Shown piece after piece: positions 33,655 through 42,870 of a stretch of 64,000 nt of DNA. Both the position numbers and the translations under genes were made by a program. Origin of the DNA: Devosia enhydra (lineage in GTDB: Bacteria; Pseudomonadota; Alphaproteobacteria; Rhizobiales; Devosiaceae); the NCBI RefSeq assembly GCF_900119845.1, contig NZ_FPKU01000001.1, forward strand, positions 62,001 through 126,000, read 5' to 3'. Below the pieces are notes generated by a model, which saw only the letters and a list, made by a program, of their open reading frames with translations, made no database searches and was not told where the DNA came from. The first letter of the stretch is position 1. Each line of letters starts with the position of its first letter.

Positions 33655-34731
33655 TCAGGCGACGCGGTAGCGGCGCCAGGCCTCTTTTGTGAATTCGACG
33701 CCATGGCCCGGGCGGTCGGGGACGACGATCTCGCCATCCTTCACCAGCAACTGGTGGGTGAGGAGATCATCCATGAAGGGGTAGAACTCGACAAAGGTGG
33801 CGCGCGGCAGCGAGGCAGCCACATGCACGCTCAGGACCGACATGAAATGAGGTGCAAAGCCGATGCCGAAGCTGTCGGCGACATGGCCGATCTTCATGGC
33901 CTCGGTGATGCCGCCCACAAAGCAGATGTCGGGATTGACCACATCGGTCACCCCCTCGCGGATGAACGGCATGAAATCACGGCGCGAAAAGACGTGCTCG
34001 CCCATCGAGAAGGCCATGGGAAGGGCGGAGCGCAGGCGGCGATAGCCCTCGATATCCTGCGAGAGGATCGGCTCTTCGAGCCAGAAGACGTTGAGATCGG
34101 CGAGCCGCTTGCCCAGCCAGAGCGCTGCGGGCAGGCTCAGGCGCTCATTGGCGTCGCACATGATGAGCGGCTCGGGCCCGATGGCCTCGCGGACGGCGCG
34201 CACGCGGTCGACATCGCGATCGGGCTCGCGGCCGACGCGGATCTTCACCGCCTTGAAGCCATCGGCGATATAGCCGGCCGAGAGGCTGACGAGATCATCT
34301 ATGGGCAAAGACGGGCTGGCCTTGCCGCTGCCATAGCAGGGGATGGTGGCCCGCGACCGGCCGAGCGCGCGCGAGAGCGAGAGGCCGGCCATGCGGGACT
34401 TCAGGTCCCACAGCGCCACGTCGATGGCCGAGATCGCCATCGAGGCGATGCCATAGCCCAGCCGGTGGGTGAGGTGGAAAAGCTCGGCATTGATGGTCTC
34501 GACCTCATGGGCTTCGCGGCCCTTGAGGCGGGGCACGAGGATGTCGTCGAGCAGCGCCTTGACCGCGCCGCCCCCGCCATGGTCGGAGGTGAAGGTCCAG
34601 CCCGTGCCGGTCTCGCCCGAGCTGTCCTCGAGGGTGACGCCGATCAGTTCGAACTCCTCGTCGGCCCGTTCGGCCGCCGCGCGGTTCGAGGGAAAGCGCA
34701 GCATCCAGCTTGATGCCTTGGTGATGGTCAT
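33655..34731 (-). CDS. enolase-superfamily enzyme (mandelate racemase subgroup), KxR variant
   Basis: A 358-residue protein. Mg ligands are Asp193 (MCDANE), Glu219 (WLEEP) and Glu245 (SMGEH); His295 in FAPHFMSV is the other catalytic base. The catalytic strand reads Lys163-Ile-Arg165, so it has KxR where most members have KxK. This alters the (S)-face base and may mark a dehydratase using mainly the His side. It sits between an ABC ATPase and a DHDPS-family gene in the same operon. About 25% shorter in its capping domain than nothing unusual; overall length is normal. Confidence 0.86.
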   Translation of the reverse strand: MTITKASSWMLRFPSNRAAAERADEEFELIGVTLEDSSGETGTGWTFTSDHGGGGAVKALLDDILVPRLKGREAHEVETINAELFHLTHRLGYGIASMAISAIDVALWDLKSRMAGLSLSRALGRSRATIPCYGSGKASPSLPIDDLVSLSAGYIADGFKAVKIRVGREPDRDVDRVRAVREAIGPEPLIMCDANERLSLPAALWLGKRLADLNVFWLEEPILSQDIEGYRRLRSALPMAFSMGEHVFSRRDFMPFIREGVTDVVNPDICFVGGITEAMKIGHVADSFGIGFAPHFMSVLSVHVAASLPRATFVEFYPFMDDLLTHQLLVKDGEIVVPDRPGHGVEFTKEAWRRYRVA

Positions 34732-34758
34732 GAGCGGACCTTCCGGATGGAGTTTGCG

Positions 34759-35895
34759 TCAGTCCCTGAGCGCGACGGTGCGCGAGGGGTCGAAGACGAG
34801 GGTGACGGGCTCGCCCTTGCGGGCACGGATGGGGGGCGTCGACTGCACGCGCAGCTCGATTTCGGGCGCGGCATCGAGGCGGACGAAATAGTCGACGAGC
34901 CCGCCGGTGAAGATGGTGTCTCGGACGGTGCCGGTGAGGCTGTTCATGCCGGGCGCAATGGCGGCGCCGGCCCCGAGCACGGTGATTTCCACCGGGCGCA
35001 CGCAGATCTTGAGGGGATCGCGGGCGGTCTCGATGGCGCCGGCGGCGGCGCGGATGGGCTGGCTGGTGCCGAGGCGCCCGACAAGGCTCTGGCCATCGCG
35101 GGAGGCGCCCGAGAGCGTCAGGATATTGGCGAGCCCGATGAAGGCGGCGACGAATTCGGTTTCGGGCAGGCTGTAGATCGTGGTGGGATCGCCCGACTGC
35201 ACGATCCTGCCCTCGCGCATCACCGCGATGGAATCGGAGAGAGCAAGCGCCTCTTCCTGGCTGTGGGTGACATAGATGGCGGTAATGCCGAGCCGCTGCT
35301 GCAAAGAGCGGATCTCGAAGCGCATCTGCTCGCGCAGCACCGCGTCGAGATTGCTGAGGGGTTCGTCAAAGAGCAGCGTGCGGGGCTCTGAGGCGATGGC
35401 GCGGGCGAGCGCGACGCGCTGCTGCTGGCCGCCGCTCAGCTGGCTCGGATAGCGCTCGGCGTGGCTCGGAAGGTTGACGATATCGAGAACCTGCCGGACC
35501 TTGTCGGCGATCTCGGCCTTGCCGAGCTTTTTCTGCGCCAGCCCGTAGCCGACATTCTGGGCCACCGTCATGTGCGGCCAGAGCGCGTAGGTCTGGAACA
35601 CCATGCCCATGTCGCGGGCCTCGGGGGGCAGCATCTGCCGCCCCTCCGAGAGCACGATATCGCCCGAGCGGATCGAGCCGGCCGAGGGGGTCTCGAGCCC
35701 CGCGATCATGCGCAATGTGGTGGTCTTGCCGCAGCCGCTGGAGCCTATCAGCGAGACCATGTGGCCGGCCGGGACATGCAGGTCGATTCCCCGGACGGCG
35801 TGATAATTGCCGTAGGTCTTTTCGAGCCCGAGAAGATGAAGGTCGTGCGCCTGACCCTTGTGATGTGCGCGGTCCTGCGGTGCCATGCCCGTCAT
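34759..35895 (-). CDS. ABC transporter ATP-binding protein (FbpC/PotA type)
   Basis: A 378-residue ATPase. Walker A GSSGCGKTT is at residues 51-59, Q-loop FQTYALWPHMTV, signature LSGGQQQRVALARA, Walker B TLLFDEPLSNLD and H-loop YVTHSQ are all present, and a C-terminal TOBE domain follows (residues ~290-375). It energises the two-domain permease encoded upstream. The start may be ATG 35895 or ATG 35886. Such systems carry ferric iron, phosphonates, polyamines or, in some sugar-acid loci, organic anions. Confidence 0.9.
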   Translation of the reverse strand: MTGMAPQDRAHHKGQAHDLHLLGLEKTYGNYHAVRGIDLHVPAGHMVSLIGSSGCGKTTTLRMIAGLETPSAGSIRSGDIVLSEGRQMLPPEARDMGMVFQTYALWPHMTVAQNVGYGLAQKKLGKAEIADKVRQVLDIVNLPSHAERYPSQLSGGQQQRVALARAIASEPRTLLFDEPLSNLDAVLREQMRFEIRSLQQRLGITAIYVTHSQEEALALSDSIAVMREGRIVQSGDPTTIYSLPETEFVAAFIGLANILTLSGASRDGQSLVGRLGTSQPIRAAAGAIETARDPLKICVRPVEITVLGAGAAIAPGMNSLTGTVRDTIFTGGLVDYFVRLDAAPEIELRVQSTPPIRARKGEPVTLVFDPSRTVALRD

Positions 35896-35909
35896 CCTCT
35901 CAGTGTCGA

Positions 35910-36932
35910 TCAGCGGCCGAAGGCCTTGGCGAACTCGGCCGTCTGGGCCTCGCGATTGGCGGTGACGAAGGCGGAATCGACCGGCACGATGTTGATCTGG
36001 TCGAGCGGGGTGCCGCCCGGCAGGGTGTAGGTCACATCGTTGCGCACCGGCGCGCAGCCCAGCGCATCGGGCATCACGCTCTGGCCTTCGACGCTGACGA
36101 CGAAGTCGAGCCAGGCCTGGGCGGCTTCCTTGTTGTCGGAGCCGGCGAACATGGCGAAGGCCGAGATTTCGCCAGGCGAGCCTTCCGGCGGCCAGACCAG
36201 CGCGGTGGGATCGCCGCGACGGGCCGAGGTCTGCCCGTTGGCGAGCAGCTGGATCCCGATGGGGCGTTCGCCGCTGGCGGTCAGGTCGCGGATGGTGCCG
36301 TGCGAGCCTTCGAGCCGGGTGCCATTGGCGGCGAGGGCCGAGAAGAACTCCCAGCCCGAGCCGGCGACGTTCTGGGCCGGCAGGTACTGCGTCTCGAACC
36401 AGAGGAAGGAGTGCACGGACTGCGAGCTGGCCGGATCGGCCATCGCCACCTTGTCCTTGTATTTGGCATCGGTGAGGTCGGCCCAGCTCTTGGGCGCGTC
36501 GGCCGCGGCGATCTGGTTGGTGTTGTACTGGATGAGGTAGGGGTTGACGCAGGCCGGGATCACGAGGTTCTCGGCATCGCGCAGCGCCTCGCGCACGCCA
36601 TCGAGACCGGCAGGGGTGTACGCCTCGAAAGCCGTGTGGCGGGACTGCAGCGCGTTGATCGAGGCTTCGTTGAGGCCCACGACGTCGGCGCGCGGGCTGT
36701 TGGCGCGCATTTCGAGCTCGATGGTGGAGAGCAGCTCCTCGCCCGGCTGCACCGAGACTTCGACGGTGACGCCCGGATGGACCTTGTTGAAGGCCTCGAT
36801 GAGCGGGCGCATGTGCTCGTCGGGATAGGCGGAGTAGATCTGCAGCGATCCGCTCTGGGCAAGCGCCGGCGCGGCTGCGAGGGCGGCGAAGGCCGCGAGC
36901 GCGGTGGTGGTCAAGAGGCGAGACGTCATCAT
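35910..36932 (-). CDS. ABC transporter substrate-binding protein (Fe3+/2-AEP/anion type)
   Basis: A 340-residue periplasmic protein. The signal peptide ends near residue 25 (LAAAPALAQ), and the mature start SLQIYSAYPDEHMRPLIEAF is typical of the FbpA/PhnS-like family 6 group; DPASSQSVHSF and LVWPPEGSPG are ligand-loop segments. GGGAGTG lies before the ATG pair. It falls between permease and ATPase genes in one operon that also encodes an acid-sugar enzyme and a lyase, so the ligand is more likely a sugar acid or other organic anion than iron. Confidence 0.9.
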   Translation of the reverse strand: MMTSRLLTTTALAAFAALAAAPALAQSGSLQIYSAYPDEHMRPLIEAFNKVHPGVTVEVSVQPGEELLSTIELEMRANSPRADVVGLNEASINALQSRHTAFEAYTPAGLDGVREALRDAENLVIPACVNPYLIQYNTNQIAAADAPKSWADLTDAKYKDKVAMADPASSQSVHSFLWFETQYLPAQNVAGSGWEFFSALAANGTRLEGSHGTIRDLTASGERPIGIQLLANGQTSARRGDPTALVWPPEGSPGEISAFAMFAGSDNKEAAQAWLDFVVSVEGQSVMPDALGCAPVRNDVTYTLPGGTPLDQINIVPVDSAFVTANREAQTAEFAKAFGR

Positions 36933-36969
36933 TTCACTCCCTTTGGTTTTTTAGTCCGCGTGATGCGGG

Positions 36970-38694
36970 TCAGGCGAGTTGCACGCCGCGTAGCAGGCCC
37001 GAGCGCCGGGCAAACCATGCGGCGAGACCGAACAGCACGCCCACGACGATGAAGATGGACATGCCGAAAGCGCTGGCGACCGCGAGCCCGCCATTGCCGC
37101 TCCAGATGCCGAGCAGCGCCGTCGACAGGGTCTGGGTGCCGAAGCCACGCAGGATCACCGAGGCGGAAAGCTCGGGGATGGCCATGATGAAGACGAGCAG
37201 CCAGGTGTAGACGATGGCGGGCAGGATCAGCGGGGCGGTAATGCGCAGCAGCGTCTTGAGCTCGCTTGCCCCGAACACCCGCGAGGCTTCCTCGAGCTCG
37301 GGCGCGATCTGGAGCAGCGTGGTCTGGCTGTTGCGCACCCCGAGCGGAATAAAGCGCGCGAGATAGGCCACGAGCAGGATGGTGGGCGTGCCATAGATGC
37401 CCAGCATGTTCATCGGCCAGTTGAGGTAAACGACGATGAGCGCAAAGGCGAGCGCCGTGCCCGGAATGGCGAGCGGCAGGATGGCGAGATAATCGAGCAG
37501 CGCCCGGCCGCGCGCCTTGACCCTCAGGATCACGTAAGCGACGACGACGCCCATCACCGCGACGAGGGTGGCGCTGGTGGTGGCGAGCGTGAGGCTGAGG
37601 GTGGCGGCCTTGAGGATGCCGGGATCGGTGAAGACCACGCGGTAATTGTCGAGCGTCCAGTTGTCGCCCGAAAAGCCGTTGCCGATGCTCTTCATCAGGG
37701 AGGCGGCGGTCATCGCGCCGTAGGGAATGACGAGCGAGACGACGCCATAGACGAGCCCGAGCGCGGTCAGGAGGTGCGTGCCCCAGCCCAGATCGATGGT
37801 GCGGGCGCCAAACGACTTGCCGCCCAGCGTGCGGTAGCGCTCGACATGGCGCACGGCCCAGCGCTGGATGAAGAGCGCGATCAGCGAGAGCCCGATCAAG
37901 ACCATCGCGGCAACCGAGGCGGTGGCGAAATTGAGCCGCACCAGCGCGTCGCGGATGGCGACCGTCAGCACGTTGATGCCCAGCATCTGCGGCGGGCCGA
38001 ACATAGCGAGGCTGGTGGCGAAGGCGAGGAGCGCCCCCGAAAGCATGGCGGGGCGCATCAGCGGCAGGGTAATGTCGCGCACCGCCCGCAGGGCCGAAGC
38101 GCCGCGCACGCGAGCGGCTTCCTCGAGCGCCGGATCCATGTTGGTGAAGGCGGGCACCAGCGCGAGGAAGACGAAGGCGACGCCATTGGGCAGAGCGGTG
38201 AGGATGAGGCCGCCGAGCGAGAAGACGTTGAGCGGCCCCGATGCGCCCTCGATGCCGAAGGCGCCGCGGATCAGCACGTTGAAATAGCCCACATTCGGGC
38301 CCGCCAGGAGGATGTAGCCCATGGCGAGGAGGAATTCGGGGCTGATCAGCGCGATGATCATGGTGGCGCGCACGAGGCCCTTGAAGCGCATCTCGGTGCG
38401 GGCGACCCCGAAGGCCAGCGGCCCGCCGATGAGCAGCGACAGCCCGGCGATGCCGACCGCGACAAGCAGGCTGTTGAGCGTGGCGGTGAGCAGGGCGCTG
38501 CTGGTGAAGAAGGCGGCGTAATGATCGAGGCTGACGCCTTCGTCAAAGACGCTGCTGATGACGATGACGCCGACCGGCAGAGCGACGAGAAAGAACAGCC
38601 AGAGGATCGAGACGAACCAGGCCAGCCAGCCCCAGTTGACGGCAAAGCGCTGCGAGCGAGCCGGAGGATCGGTTCTGAGCGTGCCGGTCGTCAT
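36970..38694 (-). CDS. ABC transporter permease, fused two-domain (FbpB type)
   Basis: A 574-residue permease with two consecutive six-helix domains, each with an EAA loop: LEEAARVRGASALRAVRDITLP and LEEASRVFGASELKTLLRITAP. Starts at TTG 38775 or ATG 38757 would add a basic, non-membrane leader, but a GntR-type operator (38756-38769) covers that place, so I take ATG 38694. First gene of the operon permease, binding protein, ATPase, enolase-family enzyme, DHDPS. Confidence 0.87.
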   Translation of the reverse strand: MTTGTLRTDPPARSQRFAVNWGWLAWFVSILWLFFLVALPVGVIVISSVFDEGVSLDHYAAFFTSSALLTATLNSLLVAVGIAGLSLLIGGPLAFGVARTEMRFKGLVRATMIIALISPEFLLAMGYILLAGPNVGYFNVLIRGAFGIEGASGPLNVFSLGGLILTALPNGVAFVFLALVPAFTNMDPALEEAARVRGASALRAVRDITLPLMRPAMLSGALLAFATSLAMFGPPQMLGINVLTVAIRDALVRLNFATASVAAMVLIGLSLIALFIQRWAVRHVERYRTLGGKSFGARTIDLGWGTHLLTALGLVYGVVSLVIPYGAMTAASLMKSIGNGFSGDNWTLDNYRVVFTDPGILKAATLSLTLATTSATLVAVMGVVVAYVILRVKARGRALLDYLAILPLAIPGTALAFALIVVYLNWPMNMLGIYGTPTILLVAYLARFIPLGVRNSQTTLLQIAPELEEASRVFGASELKTLLRITAPLILPAIVYTWLLVFIMAIPELSASVILRGFGTQTLSTALLGIWSGNGGLAVASAFGMSIFIVVGVLFGLAAWFARRSGLLRGVQLA

Positions 38695-38755
38695 CGGGGA
38701 TGCGGTTCCTTCCCTTGCCTTCGCCTTGCGTTGGTGCGCAGGAGAGCGCCGCAAC

Positions 38756-38769
38756 ATGTCAGACAGATT
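38756..38769. promoter_or_regulatory. putative GntR operator, site 3
   Basis: ATGTCAGACAGATT, 62 nt upstream of the chosen permease start. It differs from site 1 (15306) only in its first two bases and from site 2 (15413) at two positions (A/G purine swaps), linking this operon to the GntR regulator 23 kb away. Confidence 0.6.
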
Positions 38770-38795
38770 ATCCAAGTACGCATATTGATTTGCGG

Positions 38796-38809
38796 CTGTC
38801 AGGCAGGTG
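38796..38809. promoter_or_regulatory. putative GntR operator, site 4
   Basis: CTGTCAGGCAGGTG, exactly 40 bp from site 3 (about four helical turns), so two dimers could bind the same face. It shares TGTCAGGCAGGT with site 2 at the gntR start. Confidence 0.6.
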
Positions 38810-38888
38810 TAGTCAACAAAATTGGCAGTTCGAGGTCAATAGGCGCTGGTAGCGTTATCGCCGACTATTTTTACTGAGGTTTTCTGTC

Positions 38889-39806
38889 TTACAGCTTTAC
38901 GCGGGTGAGCAATTGCTCGCTCGATGCCGCGACGGCCTGCTGTGCGGCAACGAGCACCGGGACCATGTCGAGCGCCAGCACGAGGCCGGGGGTCATGGTT
39001 TCCCCGCGCGCCCGGGTCTCGAGCAGTTCAATGATGGCGCGGCCGAAGGCGCCGACCCGGTCATAGAGCGGACCGGTGAGGGCCAGCCCCTCGTCTTCGG
39101 GGCCGAATTCATAGCGCTCGTAGAGCCGGCCGGGCGGGGAGTCATGGCCGATATCGATGCGGGAGGTGGCGCCGTTCTCATGGATCAGGTCGAGCCGATA
39201 GGTGCCCTGGGCGATACACTCGCCGCTGATCGAGGCCACGGGCCCGAGCACGCTGAGGAGGGGTGTGAGGGTGTGGGCCCCGACATCCCAGAGCGTCGCA
39301 TCGGGAGCCTTGCGCCAGAGCGAGCCGGCATAGGGGCTGTCGGCCTGCTGGGAAACCGACTGGAAGGTGACATAGCCGCTGCGTGGGGCAGCCGCACGCG
39401 CCCGTTCGATGAGCCCCGCGGTTTCAGGGATGTGGCGGCGGGTGAGAAAGCAGGTGCCGGTGACACCGGCTTCGGCGATGGCCTGCCGCAGGCTCTGGGC
39501 ATCGGCAATGCTCTGGGCGGCGGGCTTTTCGAGGATTACATGCTTGCCCGCCGCGATCGCGCGCAGCGCCAGTTCGGGCTGGAGCGCCGGCGGCATGGCA
39601 AAGCTGACCGCATCGACCTCCGCCAGCATTGCGTCGAAATCGGCGAAGGCGCGGATGCCAAGCGTGTCCGCGAGCAGTTCGCGGCGTTCGGCATTGCGGC
39701 CCTGGACCCCGACCAGCGTGACCCCGTCCGCCCGTTGCAGGGCCGGCAGATGCACGGTGCCGGCCCAATGGGCGGTGCCGCAGACCCCGAAGCGCAGGCC
39801 CGCCAC
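38889..39806 (-). CDS. Gfo/Idh/MocA family oxidoreductase
   Basis: A 305-residue NAD(P)-dependent dehydrogenase, short for the family. Rossmann start LRFGVCGTAHWAGTVHL and Glu93-Lys94-Pro95 (ILEKP) are clear; the C-terminal domain has LWDVGAHTLTPLLSVLG with the usual Asp-x-x-x-His. The start is taken as GTG 39806, two bases after the MmgE/PrpD stop; the longer frame reads out of that gene. Last gene of the MmgE/CoA-transferase operon. Confidence 0.84.
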   Translation of the reverse strand: MAGLRFGVCGTAHWAGTVHLPALQRADGVTLVGVQGRNAERRELLADTLGIRAFADFDAMLAEVDAVSFAMPPALQPELALRAIAAGKHVILEKPAAQSIADAQSLRQAIAEAGVTGTCFLTRRHIPETAGLIERARAAAPRSGYVTFQSVSQQADSPYAGSLWRKAPDATLWDVGAHTLTPLLSVLGPVASISGECIAQGTYRLDLIHENGATSRIDIGHDSPPGRLYERYEFGPEDEGLALTGPLYDRVGAFGRAIIELLETRARGETMTPGLVLALDMVPVLVAAQQAVAASSEQLLTRVKL

Positions 39807-39808
39807 GA

Positions 39809-41176
39809 TCAGCGCACCGGCCGGAGGGTGGCGATGAGCCGCCCGAGATCGGGCTCGGCCTCGATGGCATGGACGATCTCGATCGCCTCGCGCGCCGCCT
39901 TTTCGGAGATGACGGTGCACATCAGCTCCATCGCCTTTTCATGCACCTGCTCGGTGGTCATCGGGTTTTCCTTGCGGCCGAGCACATGCAGGCCCTGGGC
40001 GGCGGAATAGGTCTGGCCGCCGCAATCGATCTCGACGCGGGCCTCGAAGCGGTCCTGGCCGGGCTCTTCGTCAAGGAAAGTGATGCGCTTGCCCATCGCG
40101 AGGATCGCCGGATCCTGCATCTTGGCGACGTCGTGCGAGGCATCGAAATTCAGCCGGCCCTCGACGAGCGTCGCGGCCATGCAGTGGCGCAGGTTGAGGT
40201 CTGGCATGCGGTTCTTGTCGCCGATGACCTTGTACCAGTCCGAAAGGTAGCGGATGCGCACGGCTTCGACGCGCGAAGCATCAAAGCCCGGGTGGGCCAT
40301 GATCTCTTCCACCGCCGAGAGCGGAGCGGCGATGGGGAAGCCGACGGAGTATTTCTTGATGTCGGTTTCGAGGATCTTGTAGCGCGTGCCGAGCTCGTGG
40401 AGCAGCCGCTCAGGCTGGGTCTTGGGCGAGATGGCCTCGAAGAGATTGCGGTCTGAGGGATCGACCACATCGCCGCTGCCGGTAAAGCCCGAGGCGACGA
40501 GGGCTGCCGCCTTGACGCCATTGCTCGCCGGCATGCCCGCAAACACATAGCTCTTGAGGGTGTGGGCATCATCGAGCCGCCAGGTGGTGAGGCCCGAGGC
40601 TTCCTGCGCGAGATAATTGAGCAGAATGCGGAAGCGCTCGGCATCGAAGCCCATCAGCGCGCCCGAGGCATAGCCGGCCCCGAACAGCGGGCCATAGCCA
40701 TGGCAGGAGAGCGAGGAGCGGGCAAAGCTCATGGCCGGCGACAGCGCCTCGCCGAAGCGGATGGTGGTTTCGTAGCCGAGGAATACCGCGTTGAGGAAAT
40801 CGCGGCCGCTCGCCTTCCGCCCTTCGGCAACGGCGAGCGCCGCCGGCAGCACGCCGCAGCCGGGATGGGTCTGGCTGGTCTCGTGGCTGTCGTCGGATTC
40901 ATCGGCATGGGCGGCCATGCCATTGGCGAGCGCCGCATCGATCATCGAGACCTTGATGTCGGTGGCGATCACCGAGGCCTCGGCGCGGCTGCCGGTGGCG
41001 GCAGCATAGCGCTGGCCGGCAATGCCCGCCTCGAGCGCGGCGCCCGAGACGATGGCGGCGATGCTGTCGATGATGTGGATCTTGGTCTTGAGCACCACCT
41101 CATCGGGTAGTGTCGCGCTGCGCGTCTCGGCGGCAAAGGCGGCGAGGCGGTGGCCATGGGCGAGGGGCATGGTCAT
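39809..41176 (-). CDS. MmgE/PrpD family protein (2-methylcitrate/aconitate-type lyase)
   Basis: A 455-residue member of the MmgE/PrpD family, which includes 2-methylcitrate dehydratase, cis-aconitate decarboxylase and iminodisuccinate epimerase. Family segments seen: HIIDSIAAIVSGA, NGMAAHADESDDSHE (the HALDFDD-type active-site stretch, here HADESDD), THPGCGVLPAALAVAE and KKYSVGFPIAAPLSAVEE. The substrate cannot be read; with a CoA-transferase and an enoyl-CoA hydratase nearby, an unsaturated or branched dicarboxylic acid is likely. ATGA overlap with the upstream CoA-transferase. Confidence 0.87.
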   Translation of the reverse strand: MTMPLAHGHRLAAFAAETRSATLPDEVVLKTKIHIIDSIAAIVSGAALEAGIAGQRYAAATGSRAEASVIATDIKVSMIDAALANGMAAHADESDDSHETSQTHPGCGVLPAALAVAEGRKASGRDFLNAVFLGYETTIRFGEALSPAMSFARSSLSCHGYGPLFGAGYASGALMGFDAERFRILLNYLAQEASGLTTWRLDDAHTLKSYVFAGMPASNGVKAAALVASGFTGSGDVVDPSDRNLFEAISPKTQPERLLHELGTRYKILETDIKKYSVGFPIAAPLSAVEEIMAHPGFDASRVEAVRIRYLSDWYKVIGDKNRMPDLNLRHCMAATLVEGRLNFDASHDVAKMQDPAILAMGKRITFLDEEPGQDRFEARVEIDCGGQTYSAAQGLHVLGRKENPMTTEQVHEKAMELMCTVISEKAAREAIEIVHAIEAEPDLGRLIATLRPVR

Positions 41177-42720
41177 TGCGCAGCCTTCCCGGACATCTGG
41201 CCGGCGATGAAGAGGCCGATATCCATCGTTTGAAGATCGGCCGCGACCCGGACGGGGAAGGGGATCTGCGAGAGCACGTGCTTTTGAAGCTCGATACCCG
41301 GCGCGATGGCGAAGAGTTCGAGCCCGTCCGGGGTGAGGCGGAACAGGCCACGATCGGTGACATAGGTCACGGTCTTGCCGGCCGCGAGGGCGCCCCTGGC
41401 GTTGAAGGTGATCTGCTCGACATCGGGCACGAAGCGCTGGATGCGGCCTTCGGTGGTGACGGCGAGGCCGGTTTCGCCCAGATCCTCGACCAGCCCGCCG
41501 GTGGTCAGCGTGCCGCAGAAGAACAGCGTCTTGATGCCATGAACGATGTTGATGAAGCCGCCGCAGCCGGGCAGCATCCCGGAGAACTTGCTGACATTGA
41601 CATTGCCGTGCCGATCGACCTGCCCGAAGGAGAGCACCGAGACGTCGGGGCCGCCGCCCTCGTAGAAGTGGAAGACCTCCTGCTGCTCGAAGATCATCTC
41701 GAGATTGCGCGAGACCCCGCCCACCTTGGGCCAGCCACCCATCGGGCCCTGCTCGACGGTGAAATAGATGTCGCTGCGGCCGGCGCGACGGGCGGCCTCG
41801 GGCACGTCATACATCGGGATGCCGGCGCCCAGATTGACCATTGCGCCCTGCGGCAGCCGCTCGACCACGGCCCGGGCGACGAGATCGCGCGGCAGGTTGC
41901 GATCATCGGGCGGGGCGAGTTCGGCGCGGGCGGCCCCGGTGATCACCGGATCCTGCTCGTCTTCCCACGGCTCGGGGGCGACCACCACGGCATCGACGAT
42001 GGCGCCCGGAATGAGCCCCATGCGCGGATGGATGTCGCCGATATCGACGAGGCGGTTGACCTCGGCGATGACGATGCCGCCGCTGTTATGGGCCGCCAGC
42101 GCGCAATCGAGCACGCCATGGCTGAAGGCCTCGCGATCGAAATAGAGATTGCCGCGGCTGTCGGCGGCGCTGGCCTTGACGAGCGCCACATGCACGGGCT
42201 CGCAGGGGTAGTAGATCATCTCGTGGCCGGCCAGATCGACCACCGAGCTCATCGGGGCGCTGGCGGCGGCGTTGACCCGGCCACCTTCGATGCGCGGATC
42301 CACATAGGTACCGAGCCCCACGGGGGTGGCGAGGCCGGGGCGGCCAGAGGCCTGCGCGCGCAGCCATTGCACGATGGTGCCCATGGGAAAGTTGTAAGCG
42401 GCAAAGGCGTTTTCGGCGATGCCGACATTGAGCTCGTGGGTGGAGGAGCGGCTGAAGCTCGAGACGATGATGCGCCGCATCAGCCCCTTGCGGGCCAGCC
42501 GGTTGAGGCCGGTGGTCATGCCGCCCTTGCCGCCGCGGCTGCGCTCGATCATGGCGGCGGCGATGACGGTGAGGTCGCCCGGCGCGCCCTCGGTGGCGAA
42601 ACGCTCGGCCACGGCGGCGATGATGCTCTCGGGCGCCACGCGATAGCCGCCCCCGGAAATGGCGATGGTGGCACCGGCGGGAACGAGGCGCGCGGCCTCC
42701 TGGGCATCGACGATCTTCAC
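41173..42720 (-). CDS. acyl-CoA:carboxylate CoA-transferase, family I, fused alpha-beta
   Basis: A 515-residue fused-subunit CoA-transferase. The alpha part has SGGGYRVAPESI and the beta part the catalytic Glu323 in VEQGPMGG. LGAGIPMYDVP and GCGGFINIVHGIKTLFFCG are also typical of propionate/acetoacetate CoA-transferases. GTG 42720 is chosen because GGAGG sits 7 nt upstream (reverse of CCTCC at 42727-42731). It would activate an organic acid to its CoA ester. It diverges from a lacI gene with a palindromic operator between them. Confidence 0.88.
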   Translation of the reverse strand: MKIVDAQEAARLVPAGATIAISGGGYRVAPESIIAAVAERFATEGAPGDLTVIAAAMIERSRGGKGGMTTGLNRLARKGLMRRIIVSSFSRSSTHELNVGIAENAFAAYNFPMGTIVQWLRAQASGRPGLATPVGLGTYVDPRIEGGRVNAAASAPMSSVVDLAGHEMIYYPCEPVHVALVKASAADSRGNLYFDREAFSHGVLDCALAAHNSGGIVIAEVNRLVDIGDIHPRMGLIPGAIVDAVVVAPEPWEDEQDPVITGAARAELAPPDDRNLPRDLVARAVVERLPQGAMVNLGAGIPMYDVPEAARRAGRSDIYFTVEQGPMGGWPKVGGVSRNLEMIFEQQEVFHFYEGGGPDVSVLSFGQVDRHGNVNVSKFSGMLPGCGGFINIVHGIKTLFFCGTLTTGGLVEDLGETGLAVTTEGRIQRFVPDVEQITFNARGALAAGKTVTYVTDRGLFRLTPDGLELFAIAPGIELQKHVLSQIPFPVRVAADLQTMDIGLFIAGQMSGKAAQ

Positions 42721-42795
42721 GTATCCCTCCTGGCTGGCTAATAGGGTCTCGACAGGGCAGGGCGGACGCGTCCACAATTCCCCGGCCAGCGCTAT

Positions 42796-42809
42796 AGTAA
42801 CCCGTTACT
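42796..42809. promoter_or_regulatory. LacI-family operator between CoA-transferase and lacI genes
   Basis: AGTAACCCGTTACT, a near-perfect palindrome; a half-site GCGGTTACT follows at about 42813-42821. The same sequence with a perfect centre precedes the DHDPS-like gene (43968-43981). Both flank the LacI gene at 42871, so self- and operon-control by that regulator is likely. Confidence 0.72.
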
Positions 42810-42870
42810 GTAGCGGTTACTGTCGGTCAAGGCTTATCGGGCGCCAGGGTTTATCGGGCAAAGGGTCCAC

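Noticed and set aside
36933-36969. Small hairpin CCGC-ATCAC-GCGG between permease and binding-protein genes
   Set aside because: Only a 4-bp stem; too weak to call a terminator.
38845-38865. Possible LacI site near GGTAGCGTTATCG
   Set aside because: Matches only about 7 of 10 fixed positions; below what I accept for the other sites.
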